Notes under the pieces: generated by a model
Seen by the model: the letters and a program-made list of their open reading frames with translations, nothing else
Told to the model about the DNA's origin: nothing
Database searches by the model: none
Translations under genes and position numbers: made by a program
Origin: Spirosoma validum
Lineage (GTDB): Bacteria; Bacteroidota; Bacteroidia; Cytophagales; Spirosomataceae
Length of the DNA stretch: 64,000 nt
NCBI RefSeq assembly: GCF_014699035.1
Contig: NZ_JACXAA010000014.1
Span: 124,001-188,000, forward strand
Direction of reading: 5' to 3'
Shown: in pieces, positions 44,662 to 53,410 of the stretch
How positions within the stretch are numbered: position 1 is the stretch's first letter
Layout of the letters: every line of letters begins with the position of its first letter

Positions 44662-45669
44662 TCACATCAGGATATTGTTCACTGCTGTAATGGCTGGGGG
44701 TAAATTGGTTTCGTCCAGCATGTCGCGCAGATCAATTTCAATGTTGCGGCTCATGGACGTAATGGGGGTATCGTTCGCTCCGCCTTCAAACGGATTTTCG
44801 CTGCTTTCACCAACTTGCTCCAGGCTCATAAATACCCAGGAAACCAGCACGCCAAAGGGAATAGTTAACCAGACAATATGGTCGCCCAGTTTGTCGAACT
44901 CTTTCAATAAGCCAAACGGCACCAGCCAGACAAATAGCCGCGTGAACATCTGACTGATCGTTGCAAATTGGCGTGGGTAAGGGAAATTCTTGATACGTTC
45001 GCTTTTGCCCTGATGCTCGTACAATTCCTTCAGCATCAGCTTTAACTCTACGTAGCGGTAGTTTTCGATCCACTCCTGGTCAACCAGCTCACGTAGTTGT
45101 TTGGATTGCTGAGCCAGTAATTGCGTGGCTCGATTTTTCTTACTCAGAATATAATCGACTTCCTGGACGGGGAGAAGTTTGCGAAGTTCATCGGCCAGAT
45201 TACTTTCCTGCTCAGGTATGGAGTAATGCTGTTTGTATTCGATGTTGTAATCCTTCTGTAGATTTTCCCACGCCCGAGGCTCGCGCAGTTGAAACCGAAG
45301 GGCCGTTAACCAGGCTATGTGCCGATAAATTAATTGCTGATGAACACCATTGGCAGCAGTACCTGATGAGACCGGACTGCGTATAAAGTCCCGAACCATA
45401 ATGCCCAGTGTCCGGCTGCTGTTGACAATCCCGCCCCAAATCTGGCGGGCTTCCCAGGCGCGGGCATACGTAGCGTTGTTGCGGAACCCAACAATAAACG
45501 CCGTAGCTGTCCCTAGCAGCGCAATGGGAACCCAGGGAATACCGATCCATTTTAAGCCAACTACCGTATAGAGAATCGTTACGCCCGTATTAATAGCGAG
45601 TAGCCAATAGATATTTCGTCGGGTCCATAACAGAAACTCCTTCAAGGTATAACTTCTTCCTGCGTGCAT
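44662..45669 (-). CDS. Bestrophin-like membrane protein (chloride channel family)
   Basis: A 335-residue member of the bacterial bestrophin family (RFP-TM/YneE), pentameric anion channels of the inner membrane. Characteristic segments are LLWTRRNIYWLLAINTGVTI, the Gly- and Asn-rich GTATAFIVGFRNNATYARAW with ARQIWGGIVNSSRTLG, and the C-terminal ISQMFTRLFVWLVPFGLLKE with PFEGGANDTPITSMSRNIE. The acidic cluster expected for calcium binding in animal bestrophins is not needed in bacterial forms. It is a single gene, with GNAT upstream on the same strand 103 bp away. Confidence 0.9.
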   Translation of the reverse strand: MHAGRSYTLKEFLLWTRRNIYWLLAINTGVTILYTVVGLKWIGIPWVPIALLGTATAFIVGFRNNATYARAWEARQIWGGIVNSSRTLGIMVRDFIRSPVSSGTAANGVHQQLIYRHIAWLTALRFQLREPRAWENLQKDYNIEYKQHYSIPEQESNLADELRKLLPVQEVDYILSKKNRATQLLAQQSKQLRELVDQEWIENYRYVELKLMLKELYEHQGKSERIKNFPYPRQFATISQMFTRLFVWLVPFGLLKEFDKLGDHIVWLTIPFGVLVSWVFMSLEQVGESSENPFEGGANDTPITSMSRNIEIDLRDMLDETNLPPAITAVNNILM

Positions 45670-45772
45670 AGTAAGGTGATGGATTATGATTACGTTTAAC
45701 TGACAGGCGAGGACGGTCCGCCGTTGCGATTCTCAAAACCTCGTATAGTCCGGTTTTGTATGGGAAGTCCTG

Positions 45773-46279
45773 TCAGGAAGACAAACTCTTCTCGTAGGCC
45801 AGAAACCGTAACCCAGGACGGAAGCCAAGCGTAATTTCTCCGGCATAGCGGTAGCCAAGCTTCGGAAAAAGTTTTTGGGTCGCCTGATTTTCGGAATTGG
45901 TATCGATTCGTAGAAACGCAATGCCCCGCTCAAGGGCAATCTGTTCAGCCTGATTCAATAAGGCAGCCGCTACACCCTGCCCGCGAAAGGCCGGATCAAC
46001 CGCTAATCGATGCGTAACAATAGCTTGCTGATTCAGATCAAAACCGACCTGCGCGTACTCGGGCTCCTGATCTTCGGTTAGGGCTGCTACGCCCGCCAGC
46101 TTGCCGTCAATATCAGCCACCCAAAGTTGCTCTTTGGCAATGTCCTGACTAAACACCGTTTCGTTTGGATAATGGTCGTCCCACTGGTAGTTTCCCGCTT
46201 CGCGCATGAGCGGGATGATGCGCTTAAGGAGAGTTGACAAAGCGGGAAGATCGGACGTAGTAGCAAGGCGGACGGTCAT
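45773..46279 (-). CDS. GNAT-family N-acetyltransferase
   Basis: An acetyl-CoA-dependent N-acyltransferase of 168 residues. Motif A is HRLAVDPAFRGQGVAAALLN, with the Q/RxxGxG/A acetyl-CoA loop, and motif B is FLRIDTNSENQATQKLFPKL followed by GYRYAGEI. The acceptor is unknown. It has the typical length for a single-domain GNAT and no functional partner nearby. The short flanking 8-bp repeats CTGACAGG/CCTGTCAG downstream are too weak to call a terminator. Confidence 0.9.
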   Translation of the reverse strand: MTVRLATTSDLPALSTLLKRIIPLMREAGNYQWDDHYPNETVFSQDIAKEQLWVADIDGKLAGVAALTEDQEPEYAQVGFDLNQQAIVTHRLAVDPAFRGQGVAAALLNQAEQIALERGIAFLRIDTNSENQATQKLFPKLGYRYAGEITLGFRPGLRFLAYEKSLSS

Positions 46280-46386
46280 TGAGTTAACTTGTTAATTCCA
46301 TGCAAATAAGGAATTTTGCGGATAGTTAACCAAAATAGGGGCGGTTATGGAATTGGAATTTCCGGTTGTGTTGGAAAAGCTGGTGA

Positions 46387-46929
46387 ATGACGGACGATGA
46401 ATTCTTCGCGTTCTGCCGGGCAAATGATCCTATTGAATTAGAACGGGATAAATTCGGAAATATAATTATTGTGTCACCTACAGGGTCAAAAACAGGTAAT
46501 ATTAACCTAACACTAGCTAGCCGGGTATTTCTCTGGAATGAAGAAACGAACGCAGGCTATGCCTTCGATTCATCAACGGGTTTCAAATTACCCAATGGAG
46601 CAACGCGTTCAACGAATGTCGCCTGGATTCAGAAAGACCGATGGGAGGCAATTTCCGAAGATCAGCAGGAAAAATTCGCTCCTGTCTGCTCTGATTTCAT
46701 CATTGAACTTCATTCGGCCAGCGATGATCTAACATACCTTCAGGATAAGCTGGAAGAATACCGCGAGAACGGTTGCCGTTTAGGCTGGCTAATTGACCGA
46801 AAAACGCAGCAGGTATTTATTTATCGCCCGCAACAGCCTGTCGAAACCATTTCTTCGTTTAGTCAGACACTATCCGGAGACGATGTTCTGCCCAGCTTTG
46901 CGTTCGACCTGGCGTTACTCACACGCTAA
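46387..46929 (+). CDS. Uma2 family (DUF820) putative nuclease
   Basis: A 180-residue protein of the Uma2/DUF820 group, with a PD-(D/E)XK-like restriction-endonuclease fold. Seen are MTDDEFFAFCRANDP at the start, IIIVSPTGSKTGNINL, APVCSDFIIELHSASDDLTY with the DxxxE-x metal-site pattern, and CRLGWLIDRKTQQVFIYRP near the end. In an ATG frame at 46347, MELEFPVVLEKLV runs up to this start but is out of frame by one base, so a 5' indel is possible. The family is abundant and of unknown function in Bacteroidota and cyanobacteria. Confidence 0.88.
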   Translation: MTDDEFFAFCRANDPIELERDKFGNIIIVSPTGSKTGNINLTLASRVFLWNEETNAGYAFDSSTGFKLPNGATRSTNVAWIQKDRWEAISEDQQEKFAPVCSDFIIELHSASDDLTYLQDKLEEYRENGCRLGWLIDRKTQQVFIYRPQQPVETISSFSQTLSGDDVLPSFAFDLALLTR

Positions 46930-48813
46930 TCATTTTCCTTCTTTCAGCATTTCCACGACCAGCGCTAATTCGTTGACTGTTGATTCAGGATCGCCGGAAT
47001 ACCCTACGTGCCGATACCGAACCCGTCCGTTTGTATCGATCACTACTTTGGTTGGAATACCCTGTACTTTATAGGCCCTGGACACTCGCTGCTGATCGTC
47101 GAGGGGCACGACGAATGGATAAGGGTTCTTTTCCATGAAGGTATGCACTCGCTGCAATGGTCCACCTTCGCGGGTATTGACGAATAGAAACCGTACGTTC
47201 GGATCGTTCTGAAATTTGCTTTGTGCCTGTTGCATGGCCGGAAACGACGCGACACAGGGCCCGCACCAGGTAGCCCAGAAATCAAGCACCACCACTTTGC
47301 CACGTAACGCCGACGAGGAAATTGTTCGGCCTTTCAGGTCAGTCATAGAAAAGGCTGGAGCGGGTTCATTGATCAGTCGTTTGCTAAGCTCATCGCGTTG
47401 ATCAGCACGGATGTCGGCCTCCAGATCGGCCAGATAAGCGTCGGCTTTGGCCTCGTTCTGGCCCGGCTGTTTAGCATACCAGTTCCGTAGTGCATTCTTA
47501 AGAGCCGTGGTCGCTCGTTCAACCTGAATAGCTTCTTCAATATACGGACGGGTATCGGCAGCATGGTTGGTACGTAATGCGCAGAGGAAATACCGTTCGT
47601 TGGTCATCGGGTCACTGTCTTCCACAAAATCGGGATTCATAGCTTCCTGATACGCTACGTAGGCTTCGTCGTTTTTACCTTGCTGAGCCAGCGTTCGGGC
47701 ATACGTAGCCATCAGTAACCGGTGGCGACTCTGCTTTTCGATTTCCCAATTACCTTTAAAGTCCTGAGGCTTAGGCTGCGCTTTCAATACGTTTATACCC
47801 CGTTGCGCTAACTGCTGCGCTTCGGGCAGCGACCGTCGTTCTTCGGCCAACAGATTGGCCATTGAATTCAGCATCAGGGGGTCGGTTTGGATGGCCTGGG
47901 GCTGATCAAGAAAAGCTAATAATCCTTTAAGATCGTTGTTCTTGAAATACCCGTCCGTCATCATGACTGTTAGAGCAGGCAGATGTATTGAATTGGGAAA
48001 TTCTTTCAGAAAGGCCTGATACGCCGTCTTTTTTCGGTTCCAGTCGGTTTCGTTGCGGATACTCATAGAACGATCTTTCTGTGCCAGTGAACCCGCGGGA
48101 TCTGCCGTTTTCTGGCGCTCACGTAGCGCCCTGGCTTTGGGAAAATCACCCATGCTTTCATACAACTGCGCGCCCGCTGCTATTTCGGCGGCCGTTGGCG
48201 GTGTGCGCGAAGCCAGGTAGGCTTCGATACTGGCTTTGACTTTCGGTCCATAACCCGGTTTTCTCTGCTTGATTACCGCAGCTAAATAATCGGACCAGTA
48301 CAACGGACGCAAATCTGGATGTTGCCTGAGTTCGCGTTCGTAAAGCCCCACTACCTGATTCGGATCGGGCCGACTACCAACGTCGTATAGAAAATGAGTA
48401 CGGGTAAAAATAGATGCCTGCCCGCCAATAGCATTCGGAACCACCTGGCCAGTTGCATCATACATCAGAACGGGGTATAAGTCTACCTTTTGAGGAGATT
48501 GCGCATTTTTAACGAGCAATACGGTACCCGTTACGTCCTTTTGAGCAGGAGGCAATTGCCCTACATAGTCGTTTCCCTGACGTACCAGCTTGATGGCCGT
48601 GGATCGGCTGATGTGCATCACTGCAGGAGACCCATAGCGAATGTAACGACCTTCAATGATGCTGTCTTTGAGCGATGATGTTGAAGGAGGTGTATATGTA
48701 AACGAAACCACCTGCCCAAGCTGCGGCTTTTCCGGCGAAGCACAAAATTGCGCGGCAACGGGTAATGACGCCGTCAATCCGAATAGTAGGCAGAGAAAAG
48801 AGTTAGATCGCAT
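46930..48813 (-). CDS. TlpA-type thioredoxin-fold exported protein
   Basis: An exported 627-residue protein. A signal peptide (MRSNSFLCLLFGLTASLPVA) is followed by a beta-rich segment (residues about 25-130), a long helical TPR-like stretch (about 180-480) and a C-terminal TlpA/ResA-like thioredoxin domain with the redox motif CGPC at 517-520 (DFWATWCGPCVASFPAMQQ) and the cis-Pro loop GIPTKVVID. It likely reduces disulfides of envelope proteins. The coding end abuts the Uma2 gene (stop to stop). The symporter gene lies 26 bp upstream on the same strand, so the pair may be an operon. Confidence 0.9.
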   Translation of the reverse strand: MRSNSFLCLLFGLTASLPVAAQFCASPEKPQLGQVVSFTYTPPSTSSLKDSIIEGRYIRYGSPAVMHISRSTAIKLVRQGNDYVGQLPPAQKDVTGTVLLVKNAQSPQKVDLYPVLMYDATGQVVPNAIGGQASIFTRTHFLYDVGSRPDPNQVVGLYERELRQHPDLRPLYWSDYLAAVIKQRKPGYGPKVKASIEAYLASRTPPTAAEIAAGAQLYESMGDFPKARALRERQKTADPAGSLAQKDRSMSIRNETDWNRKKTAYQAFLKEFPNSIHLPALTVMMTDGYFKNNDLKGLLAFLDQPQAIQTDPLMLNSMANLLAEERRSLPEAQQLAQRGINVLKAQPKPQDFKGNWEIEKQSRHRLLMATYARTLAQQGKNDEAYVAYQEAMNPDFVEDSDPMTNERYFLCALRTNHAADTRPYIEEAIQVERATTALKNALRNWYAKQPGQNEAKADAYLADLEADIRADQRDELSKRLINEPAPAFSMTDLKGRTISSSALRGKVVVLDFWATWCGPCVASFPAMQQAQSKFQNDPNVRFLFVNTREGGPLQRVHTFMEKNPYPFVVPLDDQQRVSRAYKVQGIPTKVVIDTNGRVRYRHVGYSGDPESTVNELALVVEMLKEGK

Positions 48814-48839
48814 GATTAAAAACGTTGATAAATTGTAAG

Positions 48840-50303
48840 CTATATAGCTACAGGCTCTACTTTGGTTACAGGCTTCGATACGGCCAAAAGGCCCAGGAAC
48901 GTAAAGAGTCCATTAAGTAATAGACGCTCAAAACCAAATTGATAGCCACCAAACCAGGCCGCTGAGTTTTCATTAACAATGTACGTTAATACGGGTGACG
49001 CAACACAAATCCAGGGCACAAAGCGATCCATAACCGGACGTTTGCTGAAGATGCCGAAGGCATACAGTCCCAGCAGCGGCCCGTATGTGTAACCGGCAAT
49101 GTCGAACACAGCCGTAATCACTTCCTTACTGTTCAGTTGCCGGAAAACAATGATCACTACGTAGAACAGCAGTGAAAAGCCAATGTGAACAATGTGCTTG
49201 ATCCGTGACCGCTCGGTTTCAGGGCGCTTTTCGACATTCATAAAATCTATGCAGAACGACGTAGTAAGCGCGGTAAGCGCAGAGTCGGCACTGGCATACG
49301 TAGCGGCCGTAATGCCTAACAGGAACGTAATGCCCACAACTAAACCGAGGTGATTCAACGCCAGCATTGGGTACAGATCGTCGGTTCTGGCAGGTATTTC
49401 GATGCCTTCACGCTGGGCATATGCGTAAAGAAGTACGCCCAGTGACAGGAACAGAAAATTGACGAATACCAACGTAACGGTAAACCAGAACATGTTTTTC
49501 TGCGCTTCGCCGATGTTTTTGCAGGTCAGGTTTTTCTGCATCAGATCCTGATCCAGACCCGTCATAACAATGGCGATGAAGGCTCCGGAAATAAACTGCT
49601 TATAAAAGTTCTTCGGGTCATTGCCATCCCAAAAGAAAATCTGCGACATCGGACTGTTTTTCACTGTACTGACCAGACCACCGAAGGATAAGTTTAATTC
49701 TTTCGAAATCAGAATAATTGTTAGTACGACAGCCGTTACCAGAAACACCGTTTGAAGCGTATCGGTAACGATAATCGTTTTGACGCCACCCTTGAAGGTG
49801 TAAATCCAGATGAGCCCGATCGTGATCAGTACAGACACTTCAAAGGGAATGCCCAGTGGAGTAAAAAGGGCAATTTGCAGGACACCAGCCGCCACATATA
49901 ACCGAACGGCAGACCCGACGCTACGTGACAGTAGAAAGAAGCCGGCGCCGGTTTTATAGGACCAGAATCCGAACCGTTTTTCCAGATACCCATAGATCGA
50001 AATCAGGTTCAGGCGGTAATAGAGCGGCATCAGAACGGAGCCAATCACAAAGTAGCCGATGATGTAACCCAGCACTACCTGAAAATACGAAAAGCCGATC
50101 TTTCCCACCGCACCCGGTACCGAAATAAACGTAACCCCCGACAGCGACGTACCAATCATACCAAACGCGACTAACCACCAGGGAGACTGCCGATTAGCGG
50201 TAAAAAAAGTACTTGTATCAGCGCCCCGGGCCGTATAGAACGAGACGGCAATCAGCATTCCGAAATAGGCAATTAAGATTACTAGAGCGAGGGTGGTATT
50301 CAT
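48840..50303 (-). CDS. Sodium:solute symporter family transporter
   Basis: An inner-membrane secondary transporter of 487 residues with about 13 hydrophobic helices, SSS family. Typical sequences are the first helices around ARGADTSTFFTANRQSPWWL, AFGMIGTSLSGVTFISVPGA (Na+ site Ser/Gly-rich), GGVKTIIVTDTLQTVFLVTA and AATYASADSALTALTTSFCI. The solute is not predictable; sialic acid, sugars and amino acids are all transported by relatives. It is divergent from clpS across a 113-bp gap. Confidence 0.92.
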   Translation of the reverse strand: MNTTLALVILIAYFGMLIAVSFYTARGADTSTFFTANRQSPWWLVAFGMIGTSLSGVTFISVPGAVGKIGFSYFQVVLGYIIGYFVIGSVLMPLYYRLNLISIYGYLEKRFGFWSYKTGAGFFLLSRSVGSAVRLYVAAGVLQIALFTPLGIPFEVSVLITIGLIWIYTFKGGVKTIIVTDTLQTVFLVTAVVLTIILISKELNLSFGGLVSTVKNSPMSQIFFWDGNDPKNFYKQFISGAFIAIVMTGLDQDLMQKNLTCKNIGEAQKNMFWFTVTLVFVNFLFLSLGVLLYAYAQREGIEIPARTDDLYPMLALNHLGLVVGITFLLGITAATYASADSALTALTTSFCIDFMNVEKRPETERSRIKHIVHIGFSLLFYVVIIVFRQLNSKEVITAVFDIAGYTYGPLLGLYAFGIFSKRPVMDRFVPWICVASPVLTYIVNENSAAWFGGYQFGFERLLLNGLFTFLGLLAVSKPVTKVEPVAI

Positions 50304-50383
50304 GTACGATCAGGCAACTTTTCAGGCCAAAATGAGGTTATTCTATAGCGGACCAACGGCTTTCAAAAGTGGCCGTTTTGCCG

Positions 50384-50391
50384 TAAATTTG
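50384..50391 (+). promoter_or_regulatory. Candidate -7 box for clpS
   Basis: TAAATTTG matches TAnnTTTG, 25 bp before the clpS ATG. The nearest -33-like T-rich match is CTTTC at 50360-50364. Confidence 0.45.
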
Positions 50392-50416
50392 CTAAGTAAA
50401 CACGCTTTTAGCTCCC

Positions 50417-50707
50417 ATGCAACCTTTTGAAGAAAACGATTGGTCGACCAATGTTGATGTACTGGATGAGGTCGTTGAAACCGATGTACATAACCTCGTC
50501 GTATTCAATGATGAAGTAAATACGTTCGACCACGTGATCGACACGTTGATCGATGTATGCAAGCATACGCCAGAACAAGCCGAACAATGTACGTTACTGA
50601 TTCATTATAAAGGCAAATGCTCTGTTAAGAACGGCTCATGGGAAGAACTCGTACCGATGCGTAACGAAATCTGCCGCCGGGGCATCTCGGCAGAAGTCTT
50701 AAACTAG
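50417..50707 (+). CDS. clpS: ATP-dependent Clp protease adaptor ClpS
   Basis: A 96-residue adaptor that delivers N-degron substrates to the ClpA-type unfoldase. The ClpS core is visible as NLVVFNDEVNTFDHVIDTLI, EQAEQCTLLIHYKGKCSVKN and VPMRNEICRRGISAEV. The binding pocket Asn-Asp pair is in FNDEVNTFDHV, and the His-Tyr position is in LIHYKGK. The length is slightly short, as is usual in Bacteroidota. recR follows on the same strand 82 bp later. Confidence 0.93.
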   Translation: MQPFEENDWSTNVDVLDEVVETDVHNLVVFNDEVNTFDHVIDTLIDVCKHTPEQAEQCTLLIHYKGKCSVKNGSWEELVPMRNEICRRGISAEVLN

Positions 50708-50789
50708 TTAAGAATGATGAGTGAAGCGTGAAAAATAAAATTCTGTACGAATATTCTTCACTCTTCGCTCTTAACTCATCACTAACATC

Positions 50790-51401
50790 TTGGAGTATCC
50801 ATCCAAACTTATAGAAGACGCGGTAAACGAAGTGTCGAAGCTGCCGGGGATTGGGAAGAAAACGGCCCTACGGTTAGTATTGCACCTGCTCAAACGCGAT
50901 GAAGACCAAACAGAAGCGCTGTCAAACTCTCTGACAGCCATGCGCCTGAACGTTAAATATTGTCAGAAGTGCCATAATTTATCGGACAACGAGTTATGCA
51001 CGATCTGTGCCAGCCATAAGCGCGATCAATCCCTGATTTGCGTCGTAGAAGATACCCGCGACGTATTAGCGATTGAAAACACCGCCCAGTACAAAGGGCT
51101 GTACCACGTACTGGGTGGCATTATCTCGCCGGTTGAGGGGATTGGTCCCAGTGATTTGCAAATCGATTCACTGATCGATCGGTTAAAGGGTTCGGAGAGC
51201 GAACAGGTACGCGAGATTATTCTGGCCATCAGCCCGACGATGGAAGGCGACACAACAGCCTTTTATTTGCAAAAGAAACTCAAACCATTCAATCTTAAAA
51301 TTTCGACCATTGCGCGGGGCGTTCCGATTGGGGGCGATCTTGAATATGCGGACGAAGTAACCCTTGGCCGTAGTATCCTTAGCCGGATCGCTTACGAGTA
51401 A
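50790..51401 (+). CDS. recR: Recombination mediator RecR
   Basis: A recombination and gap-repair protein of 203 residues working with RecO/RecF. The helix-hairpin-helix SKLPGIGKKTALRLVLHLLK, the four-Cys zinc finger (CQKCHNLSDNELCTIC) and the Toprim region (SLICVVEDTRDVLAIENT, AISPTMEGDTTAFYL) are all present. The start is TTG at 50790; the frame gives the expected MEYPSKLIEDAVNEV and no ATG fits. The upstream gap has a low-complexity imperfect inverted repeat at about 50712-50785. Confidence 0.95.
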   Translation: MEYPSKLIEDAVNEVSKLPGIGKKTALRLVLHLLKRDEDQTEALSNSLTAMRLNVKYCQKCHNLSDNELCTICASHKRDQSLICVVEDTRDVLAIENTAQYKGLYHVLGGIISPVEGIGPSDLQIDSLIDRLKGSESEQVREIILAISPTMEGDTTAFYLQKKLKPFNLKISTIARGVPIGGDLEYADEVTLGRSILSRIAYE

Positions 51402-51461
51402 ACGTACCGGACAAAGTATCTGAATACTTTGTGTGCTTCGACACAAAAATCTCCTTTCTTT

Positions 51462-51507
51462 GCGTCTACTGAACATCCCCAGCCAAAATGGGTTGTTCAG
51501 TAGACGC
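51462..51507 (+). terminator. Intrinsic terminator after recR
   Basis: Perfect 14-bp arms (51462-51475, GCGTCTACTGAACA, and 51494-51507) with an 18-nt loop and a trailing TTTTTTATTTT. It ends 29 bp before the sod ATG, so it may also sit in the leader of that gene. Confidence 0.85.
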
Positions 51508-51536
51508 TTTTTTATTTTCCATAAATCTACATTCGC

Positions 51537-52229
51537 ATGAATCGCTCCGAGTTTTTGAAACTTGCCTTTGGTGCTTCGGCTGGATTGGTTGCTTTCCGTT
51601 CGTTTGGATTCCACCCGACTCAGGCAGAAGGACCATTCAAACTAGCTCCATTGCCTTACGATACGGCCGCGCTTGAGCCGCATATTGATAAAATGACGAT
51701 GGAAATTCACCACGACAAACACCATAAAGCGTACGTCGATAACCTCAATAAAGCTGTTGCAGGAACCGACATGGCCAAAATGGATATCGAAGCGCTGGTG
51801 AAAAGTGTGAATGCCAGTACGCCAGCCGCCGTACGTAACAATGCCGGTGGACACTGGAACCACACGTTCTTCTGGAATATCATGGGCCCAAATGCCGGTG
51901 GTGCACCGAAAGGCGCCTTAGCGGATGCGATCAATAAGAAGTTTACGTCGTTCGATAATTTCAAAACCGAGTGGGGCAAAGCGGCAACCGCTCGTTTTGG
52001 CTCAGGCTGGGTATGGCTCATCAAAACGGGCAACGACGTCGAGATCGTCTCGACCCCAAATCAGGACAATCCGCTGATGGCACTGGCGGAGAAAAAAGGA
52101 ACACCCGTTCTGGGGCTCGACGTATGGGAACACGCTTATTACCTGAAATACCAGAACCGTCGCCCAGAATACGTAACGGCTTTTTGGAACGTAGTAGACT
52201 GGAATAAAGTCGGAAAGAATTTCTCTTAA
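51537..52229 (+). CDS. Fe/Mn superoxide dismutase, probably exported
   Basis: Disproportionates superoxide. The 230-residue protein carries metal ligands His58 (MEIHHDKHH), His109 (GGHWNHTFFW), Asp195 and His199 (LGLDVWEHAYYLKYQNRRP). It differs from the usual cytosolic form by about 32 extra N-terminal residues (MNRSEFLKLAFGASAGLVAF), which look like a Tat-like or lipid-anchor leader with one Arg, so it may act in the periplasm. Iron versus manganese preference cannot be decided here. The gene is monocistronic, between the recR terminator and the repeat at 52243-52323. Confidence 0.92.
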   Translation: MNRSEFLKLAFGASAGLVAFRSFGFHPTQAEGPFKLAPLPYDTAALEPHIDKMTMEIHHDKHHKAYVDNLNKAVAGTDMAKMDIEALVKSVNASTPAAVRNNAGGHWNHTFFWNIMGPNAGGAPKGALADAINKKFTSFDNFKTEWGKAATARFGSGWVWLIKTGNDVEIVSTPNQDNPLMALAEKKGTPVLGLDVWEHAYYLKYQNRRPEYVTAFWNVVDWNKVGKNFS

Positions 52230-52242
52230 GTGAGATAAGTGA

Positions 52243-52323
52243 GTAGAGACGCAATACGTTGCGTCTCCTGACCGGACGGCATTATTGCTGACGCGCAGGA
52301 GACGCAACGTATTGCGTCTCTAC
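52243..52323. repeat. REP/BIME-like inverted pair after sod
   Basis: Perfect 28-bp arms (52243-52270 and 52296-52323) around a 25-bp spacer. Each arm holds a palindrome of 9-bp halves (GAGACGCAA/TTGCGTCTC, centre TACG) with asymmetric flanks GTA and CTG, so this is two small palindromes in inverted orientation. It lies between sod and the oxygenase gene. Confidence 0.85.
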
Positions 52324-52343
52324 GTTTCTGATGTAAACTTTTG

Positions 52344-52351
52344 TATTTTTG
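52344..52351 (+). promoter_or_regulatory. Candidate -7 box for the oxygenase gene
   Basis: TATTTTTG matches TAnnTTTG, 18 bp before the ATG at 52370 and directly after the repeat pair. A matching -33 TTTG is not clear. Confidence 0.45.
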
Positions 52352-52369
52352 CGAAAATAGATTTAGTCT

Positions 52370-53329
52370 ATGTTATCCGAAGAATTATACAATGAGATCC
52401 CGTCATTAGATCTGGCGGATTTCACCTCTGGCGATCCCGAGCGTAAAGCCCGTTTTGTGCAGGATTTAGGCCGGGCATTTAATCAGATTGGCTTTGTAGC
52501 CATCCGAAATCATGGTCTAACCGACGAATTGACGAAGCGTTTATATGACTCAGCCCAGGCTTTCTTTTCGTCGCCCGATAGTGTCAAACAGAAGTACGAA
52601 CATCCTGAGCTGAATGGGCAACGGGGTTACATTGGCAAAGGGAAAGAAACCGCTAAAGGATTCAAAGTTGCTGACTTAAAAGAGTTTTATCACATTGGTC
52701 AGCCCGAACCCGAAGGCGATATGCCCGCCAACGTATTCCCTGAGGAGAATCCTGAATTCAGCGAAGCGAGCCTGGAAGCGTACCGGACTCTCGAAAATGC
52801 AGGCAAGCAACTGCTACGTGCCATTGCGCTGTATCTAGAATTGCCTGAAAATTATTTCGATGATAAAGTACGTAACGGCGACAGTATTCTACGGGCCTTA
52901 CATTATTTCCCCCTCGATCCGAACACAACCCCCGACGGCGCAGTACGTGCCGCTGCTCACGGCGATATCAATCTCATTACGTTGCTGATGGGCGCGTCGG
53001 CCGATGGGCTGGAAGTGCTCCGGCGCGATGGTAAATGGATTGGCATTACGGCTCTACCCGATCAGGTAGTCGTCAACGTAGGTGATATGCTGGATCGGTT
53101 GACGAATCACAAACTAAAGTCGACCATTCACCAGGTTGTAAACCCACCGCGCGAAAAAATGAATCAGTCGCGTTATTCAATTCCGTTTTTCATGCACCCC
53201 CGCGCCGATATGAATCTGACCAGTCTGGAAACCTGCATCGACGCCAAACACCCGAAAATCTACGTCGACATGACGGCAGGCGAATTCCTGAATGAACGTT
53301 TGATGGAATTAGGTCTAAAGAAAGCTTAG
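52370..53329 (+). CDS. 2-oxoglutarate/Fe(II)-dependent oxygenase (isopenicillin N synthase-like)
   Basis: A non-haem iron oxygenase of 319 residues. The DIOX_N region is at 10-130 (QIGFVAIRNHGL and so on), followed by the catalytic jelly roll with iron ligands His197, Asp199 and His254 (AAHGDINLITLL, STIHQVVNPP) and the co-substrate pair Arg268/Ser270 (NQSRYSIPFF). Bacterial members hydroxylate or desaturate small molecules, and the substrate here is unknown. No biosynthetic cluster surrounds it. A terminator lies just after its stop. Confidence 0.92.
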   Translation: MLSEELYNEIPSLDLADFTSGDPERKARFVQDLGRAFNQIGFVAIRNHGLTDELTKRLYDSAQAFFSSPDSVKQKYEHPELNGQRGYIGKGKETAKGFKVADLKEFYHIGQPEPEGDMPANVFPEENPEFSEASLEAYRTLENAGKQLLRAIALYLELPENYFDDKVRNGDSILRALHYFPLDPNTTPDGAVRAAAHGDINLITLLMGASADGLEVLRRDGKWIGITALPDQVVVNVGDMLDRLTNHKLKSTIHQVVNPPREKMNQSRYSIPFFMHPRADMNLTSLETCIDAKHPKIYVDMTAGEFLNERLMELGLKKA

Positions 53330-53341
53330 ATTACGTTTATC

Positions 53342-53372
53342 ACTTCCCGAAATCATAATGTTTTCGGGAAGT
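53342..53372 (+). terminator. Terminator after the oxygenase gene
   Basis: Perfect 11-bp arms ACTTCCCGAAA and TTTCGGGAAGT with a 9-nt loop, 12 bp after the stop, followed by a weak T-rich stretch. Confidence 0.7.
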
Positions 53373-53410
53373 TCGTTTAAAACAGTCTATTTCTTTTCTA
53401 CTCCTACTGA

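Noticed and set aside
45699..45775. Hairpin between bestrophin and GNAT genes (CTGACAGG/CCTGTCAG)
   Set aside because: Only 8 bp match at a distance of about 60 bp; too weak to call.
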